64,000 nt of DNA from Boswellia sacra. Taxonomy: Eukaryota > Streptophyta > Magnoliopsida > Sapindales > Burseraceae. Below are positions 46,861 through 58,380 of the stretch, piece by piece. How positions within the stretch are numbered: the stretch's first letter is position 1; the number at the start of each line of letters is the position of its first letter. The notes beneath the pieces were generated by a model that saw only the letters and a program-made list of their open reading frames with translations, had not been told where the DNA came from and did not search any database. Made by a program: the position numbers and the translations under genes. Where the stretch lies: the NCBI GenBank assembly GCA_013180625.2, contig SNVD02003527.1, forward strand, positions 1 to 64,000. Reading direction: 5' to 3'.

Positions 46861-47759
46861 TATTTTATAACTTTTCTTGTTTTAAATATAAATTTTTTCA
46901 TTGATCTGTTTATCAATTAACAACAATATTCTTCAAAGATTGATAACTTTTTTTTTTGTTTCTTTAAATCTATATACAAAATTGTGCGTTTTGGTTATTA
47001 AGAACTGTTTTGATTTATTTAATTTGTATTCTTGCATGTTAGACTATTTGTTTAAAGTACATTTCACTTTCTTCAAAAATAACATCCTACTTTTTTCTTT
47101 ATAAACAGTAATTTAGTGTAATTAATAATTTAGTTTTCATTTTCATAAATGTCTAAACTTTGGATTTGAAATTATTATTAGCTAATATTAGGTGGAATGA
47201 TATTTAATATATTTAATTTAAAATTGATAAATTAATATTGACTTTTTACAATATGTTTTCTAAATCAATACTACAAGTCTATGAATAAGGATAGAATGAT
47301 AATCTTAACAATTCTAATGTGAGGAAAAAGAAGAAATATTGATATTAAGAGTTAATTTTATAAAATGTATTTTCACAACTTAATATTTAGTTGCAATTCT
47401 TTTTAACAACTATATCTATTAAAACATGATGATTTGTTATGATTTACTTATGCAATTTTTTTACATTTGTCATAGTATTTAATTCATCATAATAATATGT
47501 ATTTTTATAATAAGAACGCTTAACAAAAAATTATTCTTGATATTTTGATTTAATATTCTAAATTTTTAATTTTTGATGTGTATACATATATTTTTCATTT
47601 TTTTTAGTTTTTATAATAAGAATAAATAGTAATTTTTATGAATAAATGATTAGATGTAAAACGATAATTTTTTTTATTTTGCAGACAATTAATGAGTTAT
47701 GTGAATACATTTTTTATGTTAATAATATTTTGACATTGGATATTAGAGTAATTAATATT
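46861..47759. other. AT-rich spacer
   Basis: No gene, repeat family or motif is recognised. Confidence 0.4.
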
Positions 47760-48371
47760 GCCACCCTTTGGGCGAAGTAAAACTCTCTTCCCAACCTTCG
47801 ATGAAGTAATATGCAGGCCCCTAATTTCCAAATACCGTTAATCTATCCATTAAACATATTGCGGGAAGACAATTTTACCATTATTTATATTATAAGATTT
47901 TTTTTTATTTCTCTTTACAAAGGAGATAAATTTTAAAAACACCAACAGGACTCGAAAAATTTATAGTTTTTTTAATTTTATAGAAAATGGTTTGTATATA
48001 TCGTTTGTAAAAAGTGATTTTTTAAATATAAAAATTAAAAAGAAAATGGCTTATAGATAAATAAAAATGATAGTCTAACTGGTTCTCTTTCTAATTTTTA
48101 TTTTTTTAAAGTTTATATTTTTTAAAAATAAAATAGTTTGTAAATAAACCATTTTTTTAAAATAGTTTCTAAATTAAAATTAATGTTTTAAAATTTTTCT
48201 CCATTATAAAGAGAAATAAATAAATAAATCTTATGATATAAATAAGGACAAAATTGTCTTTCTATAATACGTTTAATGGATGGACTAATGGTATTTAAAA
48301 ATTAGGATCTTTATGTTACTTTGCCAAAGGTTAGGAGGAGAGTGTTACTTCGCTTAAACATTGGAGGTAAC
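47760..48371. mobile_element. Long-TIR element, about 612 bp, close to a complete hairpin
   Basis: The left arm (47760-47945: gccaccctttgggcgaagta, aaataccgttaatctatcca, gacaattttaccattattta) is repeated inverted in the right arm (48185-48371) over about 185 bp. The middle is A/T-rich and also roughly self-complementary. No exact target duplication is seen (attaatatt against aaaatatta). It is probably a MULE- or MITE-type foldback. Confidence 0.7.
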
Positions 48372-49351
48372 AAAATATTATAATCAAATGTCTTATGAAA
48401 CTCAAATTATTTGTAATACAATTCTTTCTTTATAAAGACACTTTTATGATAGACAACAACAATATGCCTTATGCGGTTTTATAATTATGTTAATTAATTT
48501 ATAAATTATTATAATAGACATTAACTGGAATTATATTTCATACCATATTCCATGTCAATATATAGTATATTGTAAGTAATGCTAAGCAAGATATTTAAAA
48601 ATTTTTAATAAATAAATTTTTGTAATTAACATAATATTTTGTAGATGCTACAATCCAAGATGTTACGAGTAAGTAATTTTATATTTTAAAATAACATAAT
48701 TATATAGTATAAAAAATAGTAAAAAATTTAAATAATAAATTTGCTTTTTCAAATATTATTTGCAAGTTCCAAATTAAGAACACTAAGAGAAAAGCATTCG
48801 AAAACTTCAAGGAATTAATGAAAAATTTTAAGAAATAAATAGTATCGTTTGATATATTTAAAGTAAAAACACATTAAATTACTTTCACAAGCTCATTTTT
48901 GAGTTTTTAAAATTTAGTTTTGGGCTTCGAGTAAATAGTAACTACTTTTTAATTTGAAGTTGATTGCTTTTACACATTTGTTTACGGTTTTTATTTTTAA
49001 TTTACGCCATTTGCCTCTCCTCAATTTTTTATTTATATTATTTTTCTTTTTTTTTAATTTTTGTTCTTGCATATTAGATTCCTTCTGTAAAATTAACTTC
49101 AAATATTTTCTTAATATTTATATTATTCTTATTTTTTTATTTTTTGCCTATTATATTCACTTCAGTAAAATTTAATTTCATTATTTTCTTAATAGTTATA
49201 TTTTCTCATTTATTTACTTTATATTCTTCCATTTTGTATTACTTTGGTAAAATTTAGTAATAATCTTTTTTATATTTAATTATCTTCATCTTGATTTATT
49301 TTTCTTATTTATTTGTAAAATTAAATTATATATTTATAAAATAAAATTCCT
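48372..49351. other. AT-rich spacer
   Basis: Nothing recognised. Short frames on both strands are low-complexity. Confidence 0.4.
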
Positions 49352-49500
49352 AATTTTATTTATTGAGCTATGAATATTAATAGCCTGCAAAAGTTAATAA
49401 AAGTCTCAATTTTATTTATTGAGCTATGAATATTAATAGCCTGCAAAAGTTAATAAAAGTCTCAATTTTATTTATTGAGCTATGAATATAAATGACATGC
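49352..49500. repeat. 56-bp tandem repeat, about 2.7 copies
   Basis: The phrase gagctatgaatattaatag occurs at 49365 and 49421, and a changed copy starts at 49477 (gagctatgaatataaatga). The first two copies are nearly identical. Confidence 0.9.
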
Positions 49501-49763
49501 AAGTTTATTTACACAAACAAGGTTATGGAAAAATTGAAAAAAACATACAAAATTTATTTGGATAAATTTTGGCGAGAGGGGTTTGGGAAGGAGGGAGATG
49601 TCCGATTTTGTTGACAGGGTGTGGCCTGTCAAATTTTTTGACTCTTCTTGTGCCATTACAACAAATGTCAGCATCTCATTCGACGTCTCTACAGAAGCTG
49701 CTGTATGGAAACAGCGGCTGGGCTGCTGCCAAAGCCAAATCTTAGAGGTTTATTTAATTTATA
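49501..49763. other. Spacer before segment D
   Basis: No recognised gene. Two short overlapping frames on opposite strands lack any domain. Confidence 0.35.
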
Positions 49764-51730
49764 GACCTAGTACATCATAAATGGAACGAGAGGCGAGCGT
49801 GTCAAGCAATATTATGATTGTGCTTTAACAAGAGTCAACGTTTCTTTCTATCTGTCCGCCTGGCCACGCTTTAAATACATTTTTCTTTAGCCAAGTTCCA
49901 ATTTACACCACATGTTTCTTGCTTTTTCTGAACCTAACAATCAATATTGAGATAGAACTACAATCAATTTACATCTTTCTTGCACTCTCTTCTAACAGTC
50001 AACGCGGAGAAAGCACCATAATCAATTTATATCGTTGTTGTCCCAAAAAGGTACATATTTACCAAGGTAGAATTGTATCTACTATCTGGCTGACACTTTC
50101 CAATCAGAGGGGTAATCCTTCCACAAGGTAATTCACACGGTTAACATCACCTCACAATGTTTGGCGTTTGGAACTAGCTATAAGTAGGTCCAAAAATCTA
50201 GACCAGAACAAGATGATTGCATTTTTATAGCTTTGACATACACACACACTATGATTTAAATTTTTTAACTTAAAACTATATTAAAATTTATGTCCATTCA
50301 TCTTATTTAAGGTATGCTTGGAACTTTTGAAATGCAGTATCGTAGAAAAGTATTGTGGAAAGAAGCTGCTGCTAGCTAGCTGTGCTATTTCAAAAAGTTT
50401 AGGATATTTGGTAGATTAACTTTTTAAAATTGCTATGGTGTTCAAAGGCTATGAATATACGTTTGGTAAACTTGATTTTTAAAAGATAATTTTTAGTGCA
50501 AATACAAAGTTATACATTTTTTAAAGCAAATATTATTAAAATTAAAATTTATATAATAAATTATAAATTATAATAAATAATAAATTTATTTTTATTAATT
50601 TATTTTTAAATTTAAAATAAATTATTTGATAAATAAATATAATTATTTATTATTTTTAATAATAAGAAAGTAAAGAAGTAAAATAATAATAATAATAAAG
50701 TCACCGAGCATTGCCGTTGCCGATCGCTAATGGATGGGATGACACTACCCCCTCCACGAGCATCGTCGGAAGTTGGTCTTCTCTGATCCATCAATGTCTC
50801 TATCATTGGCACTTGGAATAAATGAGATCTGACGGTTTAAGTTCTAGTCATCGATGACGAAGACACCTACAGATCAGAGAAGAGTGGCTTCTGACGATAC
50901 TCGTGGAGGTGGTGGTGTCATCCCACTCGTCGGTGGTAGGAGGACGGCGGTTGGAATGGCTGCAACTCTGGTACTATTTTTAATTTTTTAAAAAAATTAT
51001 TTTATAAGAAATTAAAAATATATTTAATTTATAATTTATTCAAGTAATTAATTAATTTTAAATTTTTCTTATATAAGGGCGTTTTTGGATTTATATTAAA
51101 TTATAAGGATAATTTTGATATTTTGGTTTATCCAAATTTTATTTTTTAAAATCAGATTTTCAAAAGTTGCCTCTTAACTGCTTTTGCAATTACGTACAAA
51201 AATATATTCTCCAAATAGCGGTATCTTGGACAATCAGTTTTTAAAGTGATTATCAACTATCAAAATTGTTGTAACTAGTAGTAGAATCCAAAAGCATAGC
51301 AGCCCCAAATGCGTTCTTAATTAATGATTGAGATTTAAAAATTAAAAACTTGCATTTAATGATGATAACTAATTAATCATCTCAATCATTAACTAAATTA
51401 AATCAATAGTTATAAATTGAAGTTTAGTTTTTATATATATATAACAAATGGAGTGTAGAGATTGAGTTTTAATTATCTCAATTCAACCTCAAATGAGTTA
51501 ATTCCTCTAGCCAAATGCATTTTTAATCAATGATTGAGATCTAAAAGTTAAAAACTTGTATTTAATGATGATAATTAATCAATGATCTCAACTATTAAAT
51601 AAATTAAATCAATGGTTATAAATTTAAGTTTAGTTTATATATATATATATATATATATATTTTAAGGGAGTGTGGAGATTGAGTCTTAATTATCCCAATT
51701 CAACCTCAAATGAGTTAATTCCTCGAAGTT
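49764..51730. repeat. Segment D, duplicated at 57144-61355
   Basis: Starting at gacctagtacatcataaat, this segment is matched base for base with scattered changes by 57144 onward (gcgagcgtgtcaagcaatat, cgtttctttctatctgtccg, gtaggtccaaaaatctagac). It lies upstream of the UGT C unit and contains a foldback element and a run of ta at 51636-51660. No gene is present. Confidence 0.85.
50313..51318. mobile_element. Foldback element, about 1 kb
   Basis: Bases 50716-50815 and 50850-50965 are inverted copies: gggatgacactaccccctcc and cacgagcatcgtcgg on the left, their inverse ctgacgatactcgtggagg and ggtggtgtcatccca on the right. Outer ends are less alike (ggtatgcttggaact and the inverse of agccccaaatgcgtt). 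It could be a foldback or a non-autonomous DNA element. Exact ends are uncertain. Confidence 0.6.
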
Positions 51731-53111
51731 ATGTTAAGTGTTTCTAAACTCGCATCAATGATCATAAAGAACTATGTCACATTATTCAACAGTACTCAAA
51801 CTAGTTTTAGAACTATATACCAAATTTTTAGAAAGAATAGGAAGAATAGATAGTACCCAAACTTTCAAGAATCTGGAGAACTCTATAAAAGCTTGGGGTT
51901 TCTCCAGAAAACTATAGGAGACTCATTCCTCATCAATCTTGAAATTAACCCAATTAACCAATAGCCCTCAACTTCTCTATATATAGGAGCCTCTCAATTT
52001 TAGTGAGAGGACAAAGGTCTTCCGTTTCATATATAATTGAAGAGCAAACAGCGAGCCATTAATTTTGCTTGTTAATTGTGTTGTTTTGGGTTTGTTATTG
52101 TGTGTTATATTTTAGTTATTTACATGTCTACTCTTGCCGATTTTCGTAACTTGTCCACAAACCTGTCAATGTTATAAATATTTTTCCTCAACCTCTTTTA
52201 GAAAGGGAAGCGTCAAACTTTTTAGACTCGACTAAATATTTCTTTCGTTATCTCTATTTTAATTTCAACAACTATATATATCACAAAAGCGGGTTCTTAA
52301 TTTGTGAATTTTCATTATTATGCATCAAAAAGATCAAAGCATTTCTTTTATTATTATTTTTCAATGTGTAGTAAAAATAAGCCGTAAACACTAACTTTTT
52401 TTTTTTCAATTGAATTAGATACAAGCACTTCAGACGTCCGTGGCTGATAAAGATGAAGCCCAAAAACATTAATAGTAACAGTTGCAAGTGCAGGCTGCTT
52501 AGCAAATTCAATACATACAGATAATTTTTGAAAGGAAAAATATAGCAGACTACTGACAACATAATAACTAGATTATTTTGCATGGCGATGGAGAGGGAGC
52601 CAGAGATATAAATTTTGAATAGCCACGGAGAGGGAGCCAGAGCTAGTCGTCTCTCCGATAATATATATAAAATTTTCAAAAGCTAATTTTTAGTACCAAT
52701 ACAAAGTTATACATTTTTTAAAGTAAATATTATTAAAATTAAAATTTATATAATAAATAATAAATTTATATTTATTGATTTATTATTTAAATTTAAAATT
52801 ATAGTATTTAATAAATAAATATAATTATTTATTATTTTTAATAATAAGAACTTTTTTTTTTCTAATTGAATTACACACAAGTACTTCAGACGTCCGTGGC
52901 TGATAAAGATGAAGCCCAAAAACATTAATAGTAACAGCTGCAAGTGCAGGCTGCTGAGCAAATTCAATACATACAGATAATTTCTGGAAGGAAAAATATA
53001 GCGGACTACTGACAACATAATAACTAGATTATTTTGCATGGCGATGGAGAGGGAGCCAGAAATATAAATTTTAATAGCCACGGAGATTCTAAAAGATTGG
53101 ACCCCCGATTT
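51731..53111 (-). other. 3' flank of UGT C with a 235-bp direct repeat
   Basis: Bases 52190-52405 match the 3' flanks of UGT A and B. Two direct copies of a block containing cttcagacgtccgtggctga and ttgcatggcgatggagaggg lie at 52405-52640 and 52857-53090. Between them (52680-52850) is AT-rich sequence also found in segment D (50480-50660) and D' (57860-58060). No gene is seen. The repeat ends 20 bases from the UGT C stop codon. Confidence 0.7.
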
Positions 53112-54479
53112 CTAGTTCCGAGATTCTAAAAGATTTTGAAGATTTTGAAAGAAAGCATCAATTTGTTCATCTTGCCAGTCTTTGCCAGAAAAGGTCTTTT
53201 TCCATTTCATATGATTGCCCCTCACTGCATAACCCACTTCACTATCTTTGTCCATTACATCGTTGATTGCGTTGCGCAGAGACTCCTTAGAGAAATTGCC
53301 TTCTACTCCTCTCTCCACTTCTACCGCCACCTTCAATTCTTCTACCATTAATCTTGTTCCCAGAACTTGGTCAGGCAGAAACGGAATCAACACAATTTGG
53401 CAGTCACTAAGTAAGGATTCCCACATAGAGCCAAGTCCACAGTGATTTACAAAACAACCAACGGAGGGGTGTCCGAGTATAAGTGTCTGTGGCACCCATC
53501 CACCATAAACCCAACCTCTTCCACCTACTCTTTCTTCAAACCCCTCAGGTAAGGCTTCTTTGATGGTGGAACATCCCTCAGGCGGCGTTAGGGCTACCAA
53601 GAATGGGAGCCCAGATAACTCAAACCCCAAGACCAGCTCTTGGAATTGCCCTCTCTTTAGTGTAATTTGGCTACCTAATGCGCAGTACACCACAGAACCT
53701 GCTTCAAACTTGTTCAGCCACTTATCCCATTTCTCTTCAAGCTGTGTGGCGGGGGTTTCAGGCAAGACAGGCCCTGTTAAAAGCACAGCCTTCGAATACT
53801 GTTCCGCAAGATAGTCGCAGAAAGGCCCCTCCATTTCACGGCACGTTCTCAAAGCAATTACATCACTCTCTTTTAAGCTGCAAGTTAAGCGGTCGTACTG
53901 TGACACTGTGAGATCGATATCGTTTAGCCCAGCAACATGAGGGGCCTCGTTGCGTTTTATTACAACGACAGAAGATGGGTAGCCCGGCGGTGGCTGAATT
54001 AGCTCTTCCAATGTCATCCCTTGAGCCATTCTTCGAGCTGGAACCATGTAAGAAAGCGTGCATGCGTTCACCAAGGAGTAGTAGACGGACTTTATGCCAA
54101 ATTGACGACTTATTTCTGGAATCCAATTTGCAAAATCGAAGAAGACAATATCTGGCTTGAGACTACTCATAATCTTCTCAACTTGATCTCGTGTTTTGTC
54201 CAAGGCCATAGCAAGGACACCATGAAGTGAAAGTGGTACTTGGGATGCGGTTTCAGCACCTGGAGGGAGACCATCTACGTGGGGAACCACAAGAGGGAAG
54301 AACTGTATGAGGTCTAGGTGGTAGTTGAGTTGTTCAAGCTTCGGCTGTACTCCTTTGGGCAGCAAGTAGGAAACCCTGTGACCTCTCTCAGCAAGCTTGT
54401 TTGAGAGGTGAAGTAACGGAATAAAGTGGCCAAAGGCAAACCATGGAAACATTGCGACATGAAGTTTTGAGCTCGCCAT
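53112..54479 (-). CDS. UDP-glycosyltransferase, UGT79B-like (copy C)
   Basis: A 455-residue, intronless family 1 glycosyltransferase, closely related along its whole length to copy A. It is expected to act in the cytosol on a small glycoside acceptor using a UDP-sugar. Features: start MASSKLHVAMFPW, catalytic His18, Asp115 in FFDFANW, donor segment ALGSQ at about 268-272, PSPG box at 328-371 (WVPQTLILGHPSVGCFVNHC onward). The box ends in Gln371, the residue typical of UDP-glucose users, unlike His in copies A and B, and the mid-box is HCGLGS, not HCGHSS. Residues 140-200 (the acceptor-facing N-domain) differ most from A, including AGLNDIDLTVSQYD against IGLNDPPFMKAIGE. The frame is intact. 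The acceptor is not predictable. Confidence 0.92.
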   Translation of the reverse strand: MASSKLHVAMFPWFAFGHFIPLLHLSNKLAERGHRVSYLLPKGVQPKLEQLNYHLDLIQFFPLVVPHVDGLPPGAETASQVPLSLHGVLAMALDKTRDQVEKIMSSLKPDIVFFDFANWIPEISRQFGIKSVYYSLVNACTLSYMVPARRMAQGMTLEELIQPPPGYPSSVVVIKRNEAPHVAGLNDIDLTVSQYDRLTCSLKESDVIALRTCREMEGPFCDYLAEQYSKAVLLTGPVLPETPATQLEEKWDKWLNKFEAGSVVYCALGSQITLKRGQFQELVLGFELSGLPFLVALTPPEGCSTIKEALPEGFEERVGGRGWVYGGWVPQTLILGHPSVGCFVNHCGLGSMWESLLSDCQIVLIPFLPDQVLGTRLMVEELKVAVEVERGVEGNFSKESLRNAINDVMDKDSEVGYAVRGNHMKWKKTFSGKDWQDEQIDAFFQNLQNLLESRN

Positions 54480-54532
54480 TGTTTTGCTTTCTTCGTTAGA
54501 ACAACTCAGTGAAAATATAATTGAGTATTCTG

Positions 54533-54541
54533 ATTATATAG
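54533..54541 (-). promoter_or_regulatory. TATA-like box of UGT C
   Basis: On the minus strand, ctatataat lies about 54 bases before the ATG, a plausible distance for a short leader. This stretch has a relic at 35367 in unit B but is not found upstream of UGT A. Confidence 0.4.
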
Positions 54542-56059
54542 TAAATGAACTCATAATTGAATTCATCAATTAATAATAATAAATGTCAAATCCATGACAA
54601 GTTTAAGAAACGAAAAGGAAATTTTGATTTGAAAATAAAATAACAATTTTAGCCCAAATTATTGAAGGAGGATAGAAAATTAGATGAAGCCCTCACCCCC
54701 TGACCCACATACAAGGACCACCGAGGAGACTTTACAATAATAATTTAGGGCCAAATTATTGAACGAGGGTAGAAAACCAAATCAGGCGCTCACCCACTAA
54801 TCCACGCTCAAGGACCACCGCTCAGATTGGGATTATGAACTCATTTCAAGATCAATTTTTGGAATTGGGACTGGGTTGTTCATTGTGTAGTCTCTCGTGA
54901 AGTAGAGTCTATTTAATTTGCTTGCCATAGCAAACGCATGAAGAATATATTATTTTTATATAATTGAGTCTCCGAATTGTTTTCTTTCACATTTAGGATT
55001 ACATATTTTGAAACGCACAACAAAGCGTCACACAATTGGTGTCGAGATAAAATTATAATAAATATCAATAAATCTTCCTTATCTTTTGTGAATTAAAATT
55101 TCACATATATATTAAATTAAAATAAAATATATTTGACACTTAATTGGATGTATAAAGTAAACCTTAAAATTTTAAATTTTGATAAGATGTATATTGAGAA
55201 CTAAGAAATTTTAACTTTGAAAATTTTAATCTATCGAAAACCAGATTTTTGAATACTTAAATTTTAGTAGCTAGAAAACTCCATTTTATATAATCGTTGG
55301 TGAAGCCAGGGGGTTTAGTTCGGTTGTAGCCTCCAAATTAAAATTTTTTATATATATATGAATTATTTAAAAAAATAAACTTGTATAAAAATATATTAAT
55401 AAAAGTAAAAAAATATTATTTCACCTTAGTTTTAAAACAATATAATATCCATAAAAATAATAAAGTGACTATTGTGAAAATTTAATTATTCAGTTTAATA
55501 TAATACTAATTATATATTAATTATGCCCCTGCTAGACAAATATATCCTATAATTTTTTTTTAAGTAGAGTGGAGTTAATACTGAACACTTTATAACATTT
55601 GAAATATTATAAATCATAATCAACGATTCAAATAAAGAAAAACAATGCTTATCTATTTAATAGAAAAACATAATAAATAGAAAATTAAATATGAAATTAT
55701 TGATGACATTTGTTTAGTTTATGTTGTTTAATATGCACATTTTTGTTCTAAAGATTTTAAAACTCTCCTTTCCATTCGAAATAATTTTTTAGTTAGGTTC
55801 ACCAAATTTTTCAAAAATCTTTTTGGCATAAAAACAAAATCTGAGTAGCACACCGTGATAGTGACTTTTTGTTTGCTTAATATCTCTTTCGTAATGCCAT
55901 CTATTCTTGTCTCCACTTCTGCTGCCACACAAAACACCTAATAAATAACATAAATTCCAATATCGGTTTCTATGGCATCCATCCTCTATTTACCTAATCA
56001 ATTTCCCGATAACCCAAAGAAATGGGTGAATGGAAAAATGTACAGACGGTCATGCAGAG
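54542..56059 (-). other. 5' flank of UGT C
   Basis: Matches the A flank from 54850 on. At 54664-54720 and 54750-54830 an approximate repeat (agcccaaattattgaa, ctcaccccctgacccac) occurs. It contains the empty sites of the MITE (about 54950) and the MULE-like element (about 55160). No gene is seen. Confidence 0.6.
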
Positions 56060-56675
56060 TAGGGGTAGTAATTCATGTTGGCATGTCATATCAAGGTAAA
56101 ATACAATAAAAAATTTGTCTAATACGAATACGATTAGTTTGTTATTTTTATCCAGGAGTCGTATCATGAATATGAAATTATTATTAAACGAATAACACGA
56201 CACCACAAACGCACCAACACTAATAATAAACAGATCACTTACATATAAAAACCGAATACATCTCATTTGACATATACGCCTAACACAAATTACAGATTTA
56301 GCTCGTTTATACATCTAACACAATTATGACTTGTTTACATGTTTAACATGATTGTAACCTGATTATGATCCATTGACATATTATAAACTTACAAAAAAAC
56401 CTTAATCAATAATTCAAATTTCAAAACCAATTGGGCCTAATCATATCAAAACTTTTAATCGTGTTGTAACCGTATTTGTATTATAACTAGATTCATGTTA
56501 TTAATGAATTTATGTCCATAAACAAATTCGTGTCAGTAAACAGATTTGTGTGATAATTGTGTTCGTGTCATAAATAGATTCATACCATATGTGTGGGTTG
56601 AAAGCCCTTAACATAAATATGATACAATTATTAAATGGGTTAAATTCTTTGATATGAACACGACACGAACACAAT
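56060..56675. mobile_element. Decayed hAT-type relic in unit C
   Basis: It begins taggggtagtaattcatg, close to the TIR of the complete element at 27014, followed by acacga/cgtgtc-rich sequence (56640-56672: gaacacgacacgaacacaat). The far end is lost at the TRIM junction. Same insertion as 15551-16080. Confidence 0.6.
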
Positions 56676-57002
56676 TATTAAAGGGCTTAAAGTATTAATG
56701 TTAAGCCCACATATGAAAGCTTAAGCTTTTAGAAAAGTGGTAAACTTAACATGGTATTAAAGTCGTAATGACAAAACGGTCGTAGGTTTGAATCCCTTCC
56801 TTATTATTTAAAAATTAATTTAGAAAAAGTGTTGTTGTTTGACTCACTTGTAAGACCCATTGAGGCATGTTAGGTTCTATCCGGTCCACGTTGCAAGTGC
56901 ACGGGACTCTTGCATGTGAGGGGGCGTATTAGAGGGCTTAAAGTATTAATCTTAAGCCCACATCTAAAAGCTTAAGCTTTTAGAAAAGTGACAAACTTAA
57001 CA
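56676..57002 (+). mobile_element. TRIM (miniature LTR retrotransposon), 327 bp
   Basis: Two direct repeats of about 76 bp (56676-56751 and 56927-57002) share gggcttaaagtattaat and agcttaagcttttagaaaag and end cttaaca. The first is followed at once by TGGTATTAAAGTC, a mutated initiator-Met-tRNA primer site, and the second is preceded by the purine tract gtgaggggg. Flanks are acaat and acagt. No coding capacity. Confidence 0.75.
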
Positions 57003-57013
57003 ACAGTTAAGAT

Positions 57014-57143
57014 TGATAGGTGTCTATTTATATATCATTTTCATATCAATTCGTCTATATTTCTTTACTATATTCCTTGGTATTTTTATGTTTTTGTATG
57101 GTTTTTTATGTTTGTAGGAGTTTTGGAGGAACTTGCACTAAAT
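57014..57143 (+). repeat. Ty3/gypsy LTR fragment, 130 bp
   Basis: The same start as the LTR at 2433 (tgataggtgtctatttata, ttccttggtatttttatgtt, ggagttttggag), then abrupt change to segment D'. Confidence 0.85.
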
Positions 57144-58380
57144 TGGACCTAGTACATCATAAATTGAACGAGAGGCGAGCGTGTCAAGCAATATTATGAT
57201 TGTGCTTTGAAAAAAGTAAACGTTTCTTTCTATCTGTCCGCCTGGTCACGTTTTAAATACATTTTTCTTCAACAAAATTCCAATTTACACCACATGTTTC
57301 CTGCTTTTTTTGAACCTAACAATCAATATTGAGATAGAACTATAATCAATTTAGATCTTTCTTGCATTCTCTCCTAATAGTCAATACTGAGAAAGCACCA
57401 TAATCAATTTATACCGTTATTGTCCCAAAAAAATTACATATTTACCAAGGAAGAATTTTACATAGTACATATTTACCAATCAAAGGGTAATCCTTCCACA
57501 GGGTAATTCACACAGTTAACATTACACCTCACAATGTTTAGAACTAACTATTAGTAGGTCCAAAAATCTAGACCAGAACAAGATGATTGCATTTTTATAG
57601 TTTTGACATATATACAGACACTTCAATTTTAATTTTTTAACTTAAAACTATATTAAAATTTATGACCATTCATCTTATTTAAGGTATGCTTGGGACTTTT
57701 GGAACAACTGTATTGTAAAAAATTACTATAGAAAAGTATTGTAGGAAGAAGATGCTGCTAACTGTGCTATTTCAGAAAGTTTAGGATATTTGATAAATTA
57801 GCTTTTTAAAATTACTGTACTATCCAAAGGCTATGAATATATGTTTGGTAAACTTGATTTTTAAAAGCTAATTTTTAGTACCAATACAAAGTTATATATT
57901 TTTTAAAGTAAATATTATTAAAATTAAAATTTATATAATAAATAAAAATAATAGTAAAAATAAATAAATAATAAATTTATATTTATTAATTTATTATTTA
58001 AATTTAAAATTATAGTATTTAATAAATAAATATAATTATTTATTATTTTTAATAATAAGAAAGTAAAAAAGTAAAAAAAATAATAAAGTCACTAGAGCAC
58101 CGCCGTTGTCGGTCGCCAATAAGTGCGATGACACTACCACCTTTTTTTTTTGAAAAAGTTACTTAGTAATATAAATCCAAAAAAGTTATAATGTACAAAA
58201 ATCCGAGGGGCATACCCCAAGAATTACAAAAGGACGTAAAGTCCAAACATACAATCCAACAAAAAGATAGAAAATGAAGGCCACAAGCAGCCTAAAACAA
58301 AGTAAAAAAGCCACAAACGGCCTTAACAACATAGAAGAGAAATGATCACAAACGGTCTAAAACATAAAAATACAAGAGCT

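Noticed and set aside
52281..53081. Two similar minus-strand frames of 111-132 residues
   Set aside because: Both translate the 235-bp direct repeat plus AT-rich sequence. The similarity comes from the DNA repeat and there is no recognised domain.
56752..56800. tRNA-like words (tggtattaaagtcg, ggtttgaatccc) suggesting a tRNA gene or SINE
   Set aside because: No cloverleaf and no A-tail. The words sit between two 76-bp direct repeats with a purine tract, which fits a TRIM primer site better.
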